Shown here piece by piece: positions 12,201 to 25,300 of a stretch of DNA of 64,000 nt; position 1 is the stretch's first letter, and every line of letters starts with the position of its first letter. Made by a program: the position numbers and the translations under genes. The stretch is from Cardinalis cardinalis (lineage: Eukaryota > Chordata > Aves > Passeriformes > Cardinalidae). The notes below the pieces were generated by a model. That model was not told where the DNA came from, searched no databases, and saw only the letters and a list, made by a program, of their open reading frames with translations. The stretch covers positions 2,797,719 through 2,861,718 of the forward strand of contig JACDOX010000038.1 in assembly GCA_014549065.1 (NCBI GenBank). Direction: 5' to 3'.

Positions 12201-14207
12201 GAGCTCTTTTGTTTGTCCTCAGGGTCGGAAGCAGGAAGTGAGGAAATTGGGGTTGGTGGTGTCCCTGGGAACAGGGAAGCCTCCGCAGGTCCCAGTGAGC
12301 TCTGTGGACGTTTTCCGCCCCTCAAACCCTTGGGAACTGGCGAAGACTGTCTTTGGGGCCAGGGAGCTTGGCAAGATGGTGGTGGATTGTGTGAGTACTG
12401 GGAGGAGGGGATGGCTACAGACCCCTGGGGTTGCTTGCAGGGGGGGAGAAAAGGTTTCCGGTTTCCAGCTTCCCCCTTTTAGAGGTAAATTCTGCTCTGA
12501 CTGNGGATGTGGTGGGTAACTTAAGGATTGCAGGAGCGCTGCAGGCCTGAAGACCTGTCTGATTCTTTGGGGTTTTGAGTGCCCCAAAGGGACACTCACC
12601 CCCAAGAGATATTCTTGCAGCTGAAAGGAGCTAAGGACAGGATGGTGGTCAGTGACTCCTAGGAACATTTGCAGGTGTGAGTTTGTGAAACTCNGTATCT
12701 TTCCAGGAAGAATTGTTTNTCATCTGAGAAGCCTGGGGGAAAAAAAAATTATCCATGCCTCAGAAAACAGCAATTCATTTTTCTTCAGAAAAGCTTTGTT
12801 TTTCCCTCTGAGGAAGTTAGTAAATAGCAGAGAAGTGAGAGAGTCGTTAATTGAAAACAATAGTTGAGAGCTGTGGTTAGGAGTGTGCAGTTGGCATCTG
12901 CACTTGTGTGCTTCAGGAAGATGATCATTACATGTTGTTCATGAAAACACTCTAAATGGATGAAAGCCAGAAAGATCAGAACTGAAGTTCTGACTGTGAT
13001 TTTAATGCTGTTGCTTTATCTCCTTTTTAGCTTGCTGAAGTGAGAAAATGCCCAGAGTCCTTTTGCTTCTCCTGTAGTTTATCTCAGGGCTCCCAGGGAA
13101 GCTGTCCCGGAATAGCCCAGTAGGCCTGAAGTAATCACAGGCTCTGCTGTACAGGGCTTGGACAGAATGGATACAGATGAAATCCCAAGGAGGCTGTCAT
13201 TCAGATCATCCTGGGAGTTTCCATGAGCTAATCCACTCTGTGCTGTGATGTGTGAAGGGTCTGTAGGGTGCAATTCTTGTGTCCCAAGGATCAGGAGCAC
13301 TGCACTTCTGATAGAAGTAAAGAAAAAGAAAAGCCGCCCAGCTCTTGGTGCCGAGCAGTGCCATCCAGGATGCCCTTGCTCTTGGTTTTTATTTTTCCTC
13401 TGGGGCTTGGTGCCAGGGAAGCCTGTGGTAGGCAGGGGAAGGCCAGGCAGGCTGTGAGTGAGTGCCTGTTTCTCCTGCAGTGCACTGACGCAGACGGCCC
13501 AGCTGTGGATCGTGCCAGGGCCTGGTGTGAGATGACGGATGTCCCCTATTTCCGGTAGGAGCTTCCTTTCCTCTCTCTTGCACAGCCCTATTTTTATCCT
13601 CTTGTTCAGACCTGGCTGTGCTGTGCGTCATCCCAAATGGCATCCCCTCCAGAGGCATTCCTGGCCAGACCTGCCCCTGCACACGCCTCAGTGACAGGAT
13701 GGAGCCTGCCTGGCCCTCCACAGGAGCTCAGGCACCCAGTACGCCTGGTCTGGCCTGGTTGAGGGAGCTTTGGGAGGTGTTGTCTTGCNCAGCCCTCTGG
13801 GATGTGCGTCCTGCCCCATTCCACCCTGCACAGCCTTTTTTAGACTTGTCCCTGGTGTGCTGCAGCTGCTTCACTGTGGCTCAGCCTTGAGTGGGCCTGG
13901 CCTTGAAGGAGGGAGAAGGTCTCTGCTCTGCAAGCCTGACAGACCAAGGGCCAGCGAGCACTGTGGCAGTGGGAGCTGCCTGGTGGGAGTGTCCTGCTTG
14001 GCAGGCTGGTGCCTGCTCACCTCCTGTGTCTGTGCCCAGCTGCTGATGCTGTCTCCTGCCCGCAGGCTCAGCCCTCAGCTGCACACGGAGGTGATGCTGG
14101 ATGAGGTGAACGACGCCGTGCTGGTGAACGCCCTGTGGGACACCCAGCTCTACATCTACCAGCAGCGGGAGCAGTTTGAGCAGCTGGTGCAGCATCTCTG
14201 CCTATGA
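272..14207 (+). CDS. PLA2G6: PLA2G6, calcium-independent phospholipase A2 beta (16 coding exons, 805 aa)
   Basis: Group VIA phospholipase A2. It hydrolyses sn-2 fatty acids from phospholipids without calcium, acting in cytosol, membranes and mitochondria. Coding exons: 272-480, 977-1192, 2415-2595, 3750-3937, 5095-5191, 6156-6338, 6431-6539, 7135-7287, 8788-8878, 9628-9791, 10254-10404, 10581-10717, 11323-11477, 12223-12390, 13481-13554, 14066-14207. They sum to 2418 nt with phases matching at every junction. The N-terminus (MQFFGRL) matches the vertebrate family. Exons 3-7 encode ankyrin repeats, about residues 150-395 (TPLHLAC, TALHLAC, TPLHWAK, MALHIAV, TPLHLAM). The patatin-like domain has the glycine-rich DGGGIRG (484-490), the lipase motif GTSTG with Ser519, and DGGLLANNP with Asp652, the same numbers as the human catalytic dyad. 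Exon 8 encodes the proline-rich linker of the long isoform and is phase 1-1. Intron 2 uses a GC donor. Single Ns at 3806, 3852, 7256 and 8827 lie in coding exons; the one at 3806 is silent (Thr). Confidence 0.96.
1191..1198 (+). other. PLA2G6: GC 5' splice site of PLA2G6 intron 2
   Basis: Exon 2 ends ...CTGAG at 1192 and the intron begins GCAAGG. Joining AG to the C at 2415, after the acceptor TTGCAG, makes a Ser codon and restores the family sequence HILS-CVNS, which aligns with the human RIIS-CANC region. No GT donor nearby keeps the phase and this alignment. AG|GCAAG is the usual consensus of the minority GC-AG class of U2 introns. Confidence 0.85.
1516..2071 (-). mobile_element. Solo LTR of an avian endogenous retrovirus, antisense in PLA2G6 intron 2
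   Basis: Read on the minus strand, the element starts TGTGCTGGTTTTGGCTGG and ends GGGGTTAAATCACA, so it is bounded by TG...CA. The body follows a common bird LTR that I recognise: an opening like TGTCCTGGTTTCAGCTGGG, a middle with TATATAAAG (plus-strand 1809-1817) near a CATG-containing stretch, and a pyrimidine-to-purine 3' part ending GCTGGGGTTAAA. It is about 556 bp, with no internal gag/pol/env sequence beside it, so it is a solo LTR left by recombination. Target-site duplications are not clear (AAGTTCTGC before, AGTTTA after). The exact family name is uncertain. Confidence 0.75.
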
Positions 14208-15300
14208 CTGGCCTGGAGCTCCCACTCTGGTTCTGAAGGCAAGGAGCAGCAAGGAGACACTGACATCGCTCAGATTTGCCCCTGAGCCAAGGTGTTGAGG
14301 TGGGGACAGACTTGTGATAATCGAGAGGAGTTAATATTGAATAGACACCTGTGCACATACACATGTATTCCCAGACACAGAATGTATGACATGTATGATA
14401 GCTGTGAAATGCTGACAGTTATCTTTGTGCTGTAACCCCATCTCTGCTGCTGTGCTTGGTTCTGCTGCCCTGCTCTCTGACCCGGAATCCAGAGCCCTNA
14501 CCTACTTGTCTTGAGCTGTAGCAGCTGGAATGTCTCCTGTCTGTGCAGTACCTCCACTGACAAAGCACCNTGCACCTTCCTACGTCACAGAATGGGCCTG
14601 ATAAAGCTTCAGGGATTGCTTGGCCCACTGGGTCCAAGGTATTTCAGAGTGTATAGTTTGGGGAAANGGGATTGTTTTTCTCTCAACACACCCAGTTTGA
14701 AGGGGAGCAGAAATGCTGCAACTTTTTNCAGTAGATACAATGCAGAAAGTTGCAACTAGCCTTGGAGAAGTTTTTCCTGAGACAGTTGTCTTCTGCAACA
14801 GCTTCTCCTTTTCCCTCTGAGATGGGCTGGCAACACTGTGCCTGGAGAGGGAGCAGCCTCCCCCACCCAGGACTATATTGTGCCACTGATTTGCTGTGTT
14901 ACACTTTGCTTAGGGGCTGAGATGTGAAAGCCTGTCTTTACAGCAGGCTCAGTGGAAGGGACAAGAGCCTTGGCTTTGTAGAGAGATAATTTCTNTTTAT
15001 TCTTAACATTAAACTGAAATGCTCTGAGATCGGTTCCCACCAAAGAAGCCAACCCTGGGACAATTTGGATTTACTTTTTTATTTTGACTGGAAATTCTAC
15101 TGTGATTGCTACACCAGTCATTGTTTCTGCGGTAATTTTTGCATATTTATAAATAATTTATGTATCTATTTGGAAGTGTTTTGAGGAGTAACCTGAAAAA
15201 CTGAATTTTTAATGATTTTGTTTTGAGTGAATGGACTGCTGCTGCCTGTTTCTGTGAGACACTAACATGTCCTAAAATAAAGAGGGATTTGCATTTGGTT
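14208..15300 (+). other. PLA2G6: PLA2G6 3' UTR with polyadenylation signal
   Basis: About 1.1 kb follows the TGA. The canonical AATAAA is at 15276-15281, followed by a GT/T-rich stretch (GGTTCC...GGTGGTCTTG) typical of a cleavage-stimulation element, so cleavage near 15300 is likely. An AU-rich patch near 15120-15170 (repeated ATTTAT/AATTTAT) could affect mRNA stability. There are no other long open frames with coding character. Confidence 0.75.
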
Positions 15301-16357
15301 CCAATGTCATGGTGGTCTTGTCTTTCTTTCCATCCTAGGAGTTCCCAGAGGGGTTCTAGGCTTGCAGACTCTGAATTTCTTACAGGTAGAAAATCAGAAA
15401 GGGCTCCTTGAGACACAGGATTTATATCCTTTGTATGGGCTGAAGAGGTGAATGAGCTGTCCCAGCAGCATGTGGGTAGTATGAGTGGCTGATTACCCCA
15501 CAGCAGTTGCAACCAGAGTGGAGAGGCTTTGGACCAGCTGCAATGTGAGAATCCTCTCGGAGCTGTCCAGGCTTAAAAAAATAGAGCAGTAGGTTTTGCT
15601 TGATCCATCTCTTCTCAGGCANGTGCCCAGAAGAAATCACAATGGCAGCGCTGGTCCCAGCTCACCAGAGGGGAAGCCTGGGGAAGGGTTCAGACAGAAA
15701 CCTGTTCCTGCTGTTAAGAGTTTCCCTGGGAGTGGGAGTGGGAGAGAGGCTAAGAGCCAGCAGGCTGAAGCCTGGGGTGGGGGAATATGGGCGGGGGAGA
15801 GCTGAAATTTGNGTAGGGTTTTCCTTGTGTTCCCGCCTGCCTGCTGCTCTTTGCTGCCTGTGATCACCAGCTGACAGGGATCTCCTGACCTGCGAGGAGC
15901 CTGTGTGAGAGGGACCTGAGCACGCCTCACTCAGTTGCTCAGCACAGTGAGCCCTGTCAGAGCCGTGGCAGGGCTGGGGACAACGAGCCATAAGGCAGTG
16001 ACTCGGGCAGGTGGCTGGCACTGCAGGTGTCAGGACAGGCAGGGCTGGGCACCAGGCTGGCAATCAATAATGCAGAGAGGTGGTCACATGTCCTTGCTGG
16101 CTGTCGCAGGATTCCTCTCCCCCTCAGAGTCTGGTTACTTCCAGAGATCAAGTTCCAGCCTCTCGGCTGGTGAATTATTAAACTCCATCAGTGCTCCCTT
16201 TGTACCGCATCTCTGTCTTCCTGCTGTCCTTCCTTGCTGGTGACAGGCTCTTTCCATCCAGCTGGCTGTGCAGAAGCAGAGCCCTTCAGGCCAGAATAGC
16301 ACCTTGTAGTCTCCTTTGCTCCTTGCTTCTCTGTGGGAGAGTGAATAGGCTCCAGAG
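15301..16357 (+). other. PLA2G6-BAIAP2L2 intergenic spacer and BAIAP2L2 upstream region
   Basis: About 1 kb separates the PLA2G6 poly(A) site from the BAIAP2L2 start codon. I see no gene, no strong CpG island and no clear TATA box. The BAIAP2L2 promoter and 5' UTR must lie here or in an unidentified upstream exon. The close tandem spacing means PLA2G6 termination and BAIAP2L2 initiation occur within about 1 kb. Confidence 0.5.
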
Positions 16358-19300
16358 ATGGATCTGTCCTACAGATCCACCATCTCCATCTATAAGGTGA
16401 GTGTTGGCATCAAAGGCAGCTNCTGACTGTGTGTGGGGGATGTGTGTGTGGGAGATGAGTGTTTTCTGCCAAAGGCTCCCTTGGGCGGACAGCTGAGGGC
16501 TGAATCCATTCACAGGCTGAACTGCAGCAGCTCCTGTGGGCTCCGGGCTGAGTTTGGGANTAGTTTGCCCCAACCAGTCCCTGTTGAGGCATCCCTGTTT
16601 GGGAGCCAGAGGAGAGGGTGGTGTGGTTCCTAAGGACAGATTCAGGAAGGAGCTGGGCAGGCAGGGTGGTTTGGACATGGAGCATGGAGGGTGGCACACC
16701 TTGGTTGCTGGCAGGAAGATTGATCGGCCGTTTTGCCCCTCCCTTGAAAGTCTCTGATCTCATAAATGCTTCCCTACACACCCGTGCTGAACCAAGAGAG
16801 GAGGGCTGACAGAACTGGGGAATTACTTATTCCAGTCTCTGGTCTTCTCTTTAGTCAATGGACACCTTCGATAAATGCAAATAAAAGCAGGGTTGTTCAT
16901 CCCTTCTCTTACTAAGCTGCTGAGTCTGGNAGTGCAGCACATCCTGGCCAGGAAAGGGTTGTGTTCATGCCTGGATGATAAGCAGTGGCTCTCTGGCTGG
17001 CTGTGGGGTGAGGGAAAAGGCAGCTCAGATCCCCTTGAAGTTACTCCCCTGCCTGCAAGTGGGCGTGGGCCCTTGGGAGAAAGCCATCTTCATTTAGGAA
17101 CCACTTGGCTGTGCAGTGGGCTGCCTTGCAGCCCCTCTCCTGGCTGGCTCGGGAAGGCTCAGGGCAGTTGAAGGTGCTGGCCAGCCCCAATGCAGGGAAC
17201 TGGCTGTGCTTGGCTGTGCCTTGTCTGGTTCCAGTGCTCCAGAGGGGGCTCTCACCCAGCCAAACCGCAGCCAAGCTTGTCCTGCTGAGCTCTCTGGGCA
17301 TGAGGAAGAATGGCATTGATGTGCTTCTGCCTGGCCACAGAGTATCCTGGAGCAGTTCAACCCTGCGCTGGAGAACCTGGTGTACCTGGGCAACAACTAC
17401 CTGCGTGCCTTCCACGGTGAGTGGGATCCACACGGCCAGGGCTCCAGACCACAGTGCTGCATCCAGCCTGGGCACCCCCACCTCCTCACCCTGGACAAGG
17501 TTGCTGCTCTGCCTCCTCTGACACGTCCTGAGCTGCTCTTAGCACTCTTCAGCTCCAGGACCCACTCCTGATGGGGAGCGATGGGGGCCTGTAGCTGAAG
17601 TACCAGGAGGTGGCAGTTCTGTGTGCTGCTTGCTGGAGCTGGTGGTGGGTGGGAAGGCAGGCTGGACCCTTACCACCCCTCTCCTCTCCCCACAGCACTA
17701 TCCAAAGCAGCTGAAGTGTATTTTAAGGCAATTGAGAAGATTGGGGAGCAAGCGCTGCAGAGTTCCACCTCACACGTGCTGGGTAAGGCTCTCCTGCACA
17801 TCATCTTCTCTCCTGTGGTGAGCCAGTTACCTTTTTTTGACCTTCTCCCTTAGTTGGTCCACTTCCAGGTACTGGGGCAAGAAAGACAGCTCCTCTAAAT
17901 GGTCTCTATCTGTACCAGGCCCTGTCCAGGTGGTGACAGTCAAATTTATTGTGTGTCCCTGAATATTTCTCACAGTCCCAGAGGTCTTCNCTGTATCTCT
18001 GAGATCAGTGAGTGAGCTCAGCTCCTGTGATGGACCTCCAGAGATGGACCTCTCACAGAAACCAGTCCCTGTTGAGGCATCCTTCCCCCAGAGATGAAAT
18101 TTTCATCACAGAGGAAGCATTTTTCTCCCCCTTGAGGGTGTGAGGGAAAAGCCAAGGAGCATGCGCTGACAACAACTGATGGGGTTTTGTCCTCCTGAGC
18201 TTGCAGCTGGCTGGAATGGCAGCTTGGGGCTGAGGGACTCACACTCAGCTGTGTAAATAACTCTACAGCCTGAAAACGTGGTCAGGGAACTGCTCCACTG
18301 CTAAATGTTTTAGCAAAAAGCTTCCAGCAGATGTGCCCCTTCTGCAGACTCTTCTTGTCATCTGCACCTCCCAGCTGGCCCCTCTGCTCCCTGTCATCAG
18401 TCTCTGCCTTTCCTGGTTTCATAAGGCCAGCACCAGTGAAGTGGGACCGACCATGCACAGCATCGGAGCGGGTGCTGGAGCTGCCTTCCACAGGACACCA
18501 GAAATGTGCAGTGCAGCTGGGGAGCCTTTGGGGCTGGAAATGGGGCCTGTAGGGGCTGTGGCAGAGCAGAAACCCAGCACCCAGAGCCCATGGCAGAGGC
18601 GAGGCTGCCTCTGGCACCTGGGGCTGCAGCAGAGCACTGGCCCAGCCACCATGTGGGCTGGGGTAACCCTGCATTGGCAATGCCTGGGAGGGAAGGCTAC
18701 CAGGGTGCAGAGAGCAGTGCTTGGTGATATCTCTTGGACTTTCACAGCCAAGAGAAAGCTCATCAACCTGAGCTGCACGCTGCTGGTCTGCCTCCTTAGG
18801 CACACAAGAAAATGGCCACAGGACTTTTTCACCTTCTCCTGTCTTTTTCTTCCAAAGGTGAAATTCTGATGCAGATGTCTGACACGCAGAGACTACTGAG
18901 CTCTGATTTGGAAGTTGTGGTGAGTGGTTTTCCCAAGGGCTGGTGGAGGTGGAGAATAAAGTGCTTTCCCTCAATACAGCTTATCAGCATGTACCACATT
19001 GACCCCGTCAGCTGCCCTCACACATGCCTGCAGGCAGGTGCCTCCTGCACGTGGCAGAGGAGGGTCACAGGGCTGGCATGCCCAGAGCCTGCCTGCAAGT
19101 CACTTGCTCTGCAAGTTTTATGAGCCACCCCTTGAATGTTTCAGTGCACCTTATCACAGTGCATGCAACATCCCATATGTGAAGGGATAAGTGGTGATGG
19201 CTCCTTCCCCTCGTTCAGGCTCAGACCTTCCACGTGGACCTGCTGCAGCACATGGAGAAGAACAGCAAAATGGATGTGCAGTTCATCAGTGTAAGTGTGA

Positions 19301-22300
19301 ACTCCCTTTCCTCCTCAGCTCTCCTTGTTTATCTCTCCCCTTCACCCAAGGGTTTTTGTTTAAACACTTGAGGTGTTTCTGTGATTCTTCTCAGCAGGAG
19401 ATAGGGGGTCTTACCTTCTCCCATCATGGAACAAACTCCCCTTGTTCAGGTGATGATGGAGAGCCAAAACAGGGCAGGGGGCTGTTCTTTGTGCAGTGGG
19501 ACTTGCCAAATGCTTCAGGGGGGCTGAGAGACTCAGCATTGTAGAAGCAGAGTTCCCAGCTTGCCCAAATCCCAGGCTCTGCTTGTCAGTGGCTCCTGTG
19601 CTGCCATGGCCCAGCTGGCTGTGCTGGTGGGTGGTGTCACAGAGGGAGACAGAGGCCTTGGGACTCAGGGCTGGGCAGCTGGGTGCCAGTCCTTGCTCCT
19701 GAGATCTGGAGGCTCATCAGCACTCTTGGGCCATTTAAAATTAAAAGGAAGGCATTTTGTAAGAGGTCCAGGTGAAGCCTGATTGCAGGTGGGCTCAGAT
19801 GCCCAACCACCCATCAGAGCAGGACCCTTGCTGCCTCTCAGTGTGGCTGGGTCTCTGGCTCCTCACTGAGCCTGTTTTNTCCCTGGCAGGAGAGCCAGAA
19901 ACAGTATGAGCTGGAGTACCAGCGAAGAGCCACCAACCTGGATAAGTGCATGGCAGAGCTGTGGAGAATGGAGAGGGCTCGTGACAAAAATGCCCGGGAG
20001 ATGAAGGTGAGCCGTGATTGCAGGAGGCGAGTTGCAATAAGAACTGGAGGATTTCTCGGGAACCAGGGCTGATTTCTCAGCAGCCTTAGCCAAGGGGTTG
20101 CCCTGGTGTTCAAAAGGCAGCAGACTTATCTCAAAAGTAGGAGACCCCAAGTTCTACAGGGTGCTACTGTCCTGTGGTACTCAGTCCTGCCAAGCCCTTT
20201 CCTCATTTAGGAAGCCTCGGGAAGCAAGGACTTAATCTATGGCACCCTGCTCTAGCTCCTCTCTGCTGCTCCAGCACTGCCAGGGGACTGGGAAGCTGAT
20301 GGACATGATGACCCCTTCCAACCCTTTCCCTGAGTCCACTCTGCTGGATTTTCACTGATCCCTTCCACCCTTCTTTCCCTGTGACACAGGAGAACGTGAT
20401 GCGGCTGCGCTCGGAGATGCAGGCGTTCGTCTCCGAGAGCCAGAGGGAGGCGGAGCTGGAGGAGAAACGCCGCTACCGCTTCCTGGCTGAAAAGCACCAG
20501 CTGCTCTACAACACTCTCCTCCAGTTCTACAGCAGGGTACAGCCCTGCCGGGCTGGGAGCAGAGCTGGGGGAGCGGACAGCAGGGCTGGAGGGGGAGCAT
20601 GCAGGCAGGAGGGAGCCAGGGCTGAGCCATCCCTCCGGTGAAGGGTGCACCTGTGCATGGACTGGGCAGGAAACTGTTTTGTTTCTTGCTGTGAGGTTCA
20701 GGCTGGCTGTACTAGGCTGGGAGAACATGACTGGGGCTGAGGGTGGTGCTGGCATGGGGTTAGTTGGGTGTGTGAGTGACGGAGGAGGGAAGGGTGCCGT
20801 AGGTGTTTATTAGCAGGGTCTTTGGGACCAGGAGATCTCTGCTGGAGGGTGCCATCCTGGAAATTCCTGCCTACAGGGAGCAGTTTGGCCATTCCCATAA
20901 GCCTAATTTTGGGAGGACCTGGTCTCTAATGCATGTATAAGCCCTAGGCTTCTTCTGTAGCTGGTCTGCCCTGCCCGTCACCCCCTCTTGTCTGTTTCTC
21001 CCCAGGCTCGGGGCATGATCCAGAGCAAGGCACCACGGTGGAAGGAGCAGCTGGAAGCCAGCCGTAACCCCTCAAACAGCCACTCCCAGGGGCTGCTCTC
21101 AGCCTCCCACGGCCAGGGCTACCCACCAGGGCGGCTCACACCCACCCACCTCGAGATGGTGAGGAGCCCTAGACAGTTTAACCTTGTTTGGGGAGATATT
21201 GGAACAGGTTGCCCAGAGAGGTGGTGGATGCTCTATCTCTGGAAACATTCAAGGTCAGGCTGAACTGAGCTGTGAGCAACCTGATCTGATTGAAGACATC
21301 CTTGCTCATTGCAGGTGGTTGGACTAGATGGCCTTTAAAGGTCCCTTCTAACCCAAAATATTAAATGGTTCTTTGGTGGTGAGGCTGCAGGGCAAGGTCA
21401 GTCCTTGGCCAACCATGGTGCCTTGTCCAGCTCCGGTGGCCTTTCCTGGCCAAGAGGAAGAGGAGCTTGTGTGTGGGCTGCAGTGGAGGAATGTGCTGAG
21501 TTGGGCTTTCCAAGAGGGACTGCATATCTCTCAGAGCATCTCCTGCCTAACACAGCCTTGGTGGATGTGTGTTCAACTCCCTTTCTTTCCAACAGCCCCA
21601 GAGACCCCTTGGGGACTTTGCTTCTTCTGTGACTGGGAGTAGGTCCAGCATCTTCTCTCCAGACCCTGCAGAAATGAGAATGTCTCCTCAGCCAGAGTCT
21701 CCCAGGCGGCCCCTGCGGAGGACACCGTCAGCAGCCAGTATGACCCACTTCTGGGAGCAGTGCTGTGGGGTCACACAGGGGTTGGACCTCTCTGGGGAGA
21801 GGGTTGGGTTTGGGGAGGGACCACCACTCTACCAGAGCACCAGACCTCAGCCGTGTTCCTGGGCATGGTGAGAGGACAGCGCCTATGGGAGCTGTAGAGG
21901 GCAATGCTGAAGTAGAAAGTGAGCTCAGCCTTCGGGGCAGAGTCCATCCAGGGCAAGGCCAGACTATGTGAAATGGGGAACCTAGAATGTACAATTTTCA
22001 AGGCTTCTTGAACTACAAGAACTGGTTCTTGCTAGAATTCCCATTTTAGTAGAGCACCTTCTCTCATACTACCAGATTAAATATTAGCTTGCCCTATGAA
22101 ACCCAGCTACTTAACCCATGACACACCTGCTTTTCCTTCCTGAGAAATTTCAGCTTAAAGTTTTTAAAAGAAGTAAAAAAAGGACGTGGAGAGAGAGAAA
22201 TTACCCAAGTAATCAGTAGCTCTAGCAGGTCAGGAAGAGGACTGTCAGGCAGGGAGGGCATCAGCCGGAGCATGCAGTGCTTATGCTCTAGGCACTCGGC

Positions 22301-25300
22301 CAGAGAGGACACAGTGCAAAACAAATGGGTTTGGCTTGAGTGGATTGTCTCCTGCAGGATGCTTACCCTGCTTTTCCCATGCTATGAAAGGCCATCTGCT
22401 CCTCCCCTAGGGTAATTACTTGACTGGGAAAGCAGTGGTCCCTTTGAGGAGCAGGGTCTTGCAGGAGGATGCCAGCCTCCAGCCAGAGCCCTGGGTGCCT
22501 CCCCGCAGGTTTGCTCCCCNCGGGCCGCACGTCCCGTTCGGGCTCCTTTGGCGAGGGCAGCGGTGGCAGCGAGGGCAGGAAGAGGAGTGGTGGCACCACG
22601 AGGGTCCAGGCCATCGTGCCCCACACGACGGGGGCCAACCGGACCCTGCTGCGGTTCGAGCCCGGGGATGTCATCGCGGTGCTGAGGCCAGAGGCACAGA
22701 ATGGCTGGCTCTACGGCAAGCTGGAGGGCTCATCCACGTACGTGACGCTGCTGCTGTAAAGTGGACAGATGCAGGCTTGTTGAGTCTGGAGCTGGAAGGG
22801 TTAACCCCAAAATTACCACGCCCTCGCTTCCTGGTGTGGCCTGGGCGCCATGTCCCACCCACCACTGCAGTGGGACAGCGCTGTGTCTTCAGGGATGGGG
22901 GCTCTCCGTTCCAAGGAGATGCACTGAGGCAGGGCTGGCGTGGATGGGCTGCCTGGGGAACCTCCAGGGGCTTTGGGTGGAAGAGCCAGGGATGCAGTGA
23001 CCCCCTCCTGGCTTGCATGGCTGAGTGACTCCTGTCATGGGATCCAGCTCAGGGCCATGAACTGCTGGAGTTACCTGAGAGGCCTGGCATTTCTTAGCTC
23101 ACGCTGCAACTGCTGCCACAGCCTCCAGCACAGGCAGGGCATGGAAACTGCTGTGTAATAAAGCTTCTATTCTGGCCTTATTATCGAGCAGTGCAAGATG
23201 GCCCGGGAGCCCAGTCCCTCAGGGAGACAGAGTGCCCGAAAGCTCAGCTAGCTCGTGGCCCTTNCCGCAGGCTACCCCCTTAGCAAGCTTAGTGATTGCC
23301 TGCTCTATAGGGGTATCAGCTCTCTTAAGATATCAGCTCTTAGCTTGCTAAGCTGCTGCACCCAGCACTTACTGAATTACTCCCTGTGGCTCTGCCAGCC
23401 AACATCTGTGTGTAAATCCTGCCCTGTTCCACAGAGGACGTGGTCTGCAGGAATGCTCACAGATGTGAGATGAAAAAAAGCAGTGCCTTTCTTTGGGCAG
23501 CTGTTTCTGGAGTGGAGCTGCTGTAAAATCTCTGGATGAGTTATCCACAGCTTTCTTGTGATTGTGGTTGGTTGGAGTGTCTCTTGCTGGATTGCACCAG
23601 CATTAGTCCCAGGAGCACAGGTTTTGCACAGTTCCTGAGATAAGCAAGTCCTGCTCCAAGCTCAAGGTCCGTCCCACGATAAGCCCTGTGCCCCATCAGT
23701 GGGTGACAGAAGTGCAGGAGCCCTGTCACACATGGTAGTGGCAAATGTGGCTTGATTGATGTGTGAGATGGGTGCAGATCAAAAGTGTTTGGCAAATGGA
23801 TCTGAAGAACCACAAACCACGGTTGCCTGGACCTCATTTGGTTCTGTTCCTGTGCCCTAGGTGTGGCTGGTTCCCTGAAGCTTATGTCAAGCCTTTGGAG
23901 AATACGAGGGAGATGGAGGAGCCAGACACCAGGTAACAGGATGGCAACTGGCCAGGCAGAGCTCCTGGTACACCACAAGTCCAGTGGAGTTTGTTTGAGT
24001 GTGCCCCATGGAGAGCTGCAGGGTTCCCATGCTGGAGGACCTGCCAAGAGCCTCATTGTGCCCTGGGACCTCGCAGGCTTCCCTCGGCAGCTCCCATAAC
24101 CTGTGCAATGTCATCTCAAAGGTTCTTGCAACTGGGCCAGTCCAAGACATGTGCATTTCCTCCAGAGACACCCCATGCTGTGCTAGCACCTGTGCTGCTC
24201 CTGATCCCTGCTCTTGGGCTCCCACCTCACTGTCCTCTGCCCTTGCCCAGGTCCTTCCCGCTGCGAAGCAGTCACAGCATGGATGACATCCTGGACTGTC
24301 CCAGCACTCCGTCCTCCAGCAGTTACTGGCCTGCTGCTGCCCAGCCCAGCGTGCCCACCCCACCTCCCCTCTCAGTGGGTGCCAGCAGCCACCAGAGCGG
24401 GGTGGTCACCCCAGTCACTTCTGGCTCCAAGGTGAGTGCAGCAGCAGCGACACTGTAGCGGGTGTGTGTGAAGGGAGCCCCATCTGACTTTCATCCTCCA
24501 AGCCACACCTGTTCTGCTTTGGCCAGTAGAGACTGAAAATCACCTTTCTGATGTTGGTGAAGGGACCTGCTGCTTTCCTGAATCTTCTCACCCAGTCTGT
24601 TCACATGCCACCCTGCCTGATGACCCCTGCCACTCTTCCTGTTGTGTGCAGGTCCCCTGGCTTTGCTCCCCCAGGGGACTGCTTTTCTGCCCCTGCCCCT
24701 CTCATCTCTCTCTCTTTTTGCTCACCAGGGACCCTTCAGTTCAGTCCTTTTCTCCATGACTTCCCAGCCTGATTTCTGGTGGCTCCAGGGCAGCACTTCT
24801 TTCTGCTAATAGTAGGACCATGGAGTGACCAGGCTGGTCTGGGAGTGGGTGACCAGCTAACAGAGATGCCATCCTTCTTCTCCCTTCAGAGAATGGAGAG
24901 GAGTTTCATAGGGTTCCTCTTTTAAATTCAGATGAGGGTTGGCTTAAACTCACAGCTGGGGTAGGGAAAAGATGGGAGCAAAGGCTGAGGGCACAGCACA
25001 GCTGTATTTAGGAGCCTTAGAACAAGTTGTGTCCCACTCATGGTTTATGGATGGCATACTGAGAAGGAAGTCCTCCACTTGCCATTGCTTCCAGCAGTAG
25101 GGAATTGACTGGGAAACCCAGGTTAAAGGTGAGGAAAGAACAGCACTGCCATGAGGCATTACTTGCTCAGTCTCACAGAGAGTTGGAAAACCTTTTCCAT
25201 GGTAACTGGTTCCAGGCTAGCACAAGGTTGCAAGTAATTGAATGTCTCAAAGAACTGAAAACTGAAACATTTAATTACTCTTTTTTCCCCTTTATGTCCT

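Noticed and set aside
18282..18974. 230-codon minus-strand open frame over BAIAP2L2 intron 3 and exon 4
   Set aside because: It overlaps a confirmed plus-strand exon, has no family resemblance and looks like chance in GC-rich intron sequence.
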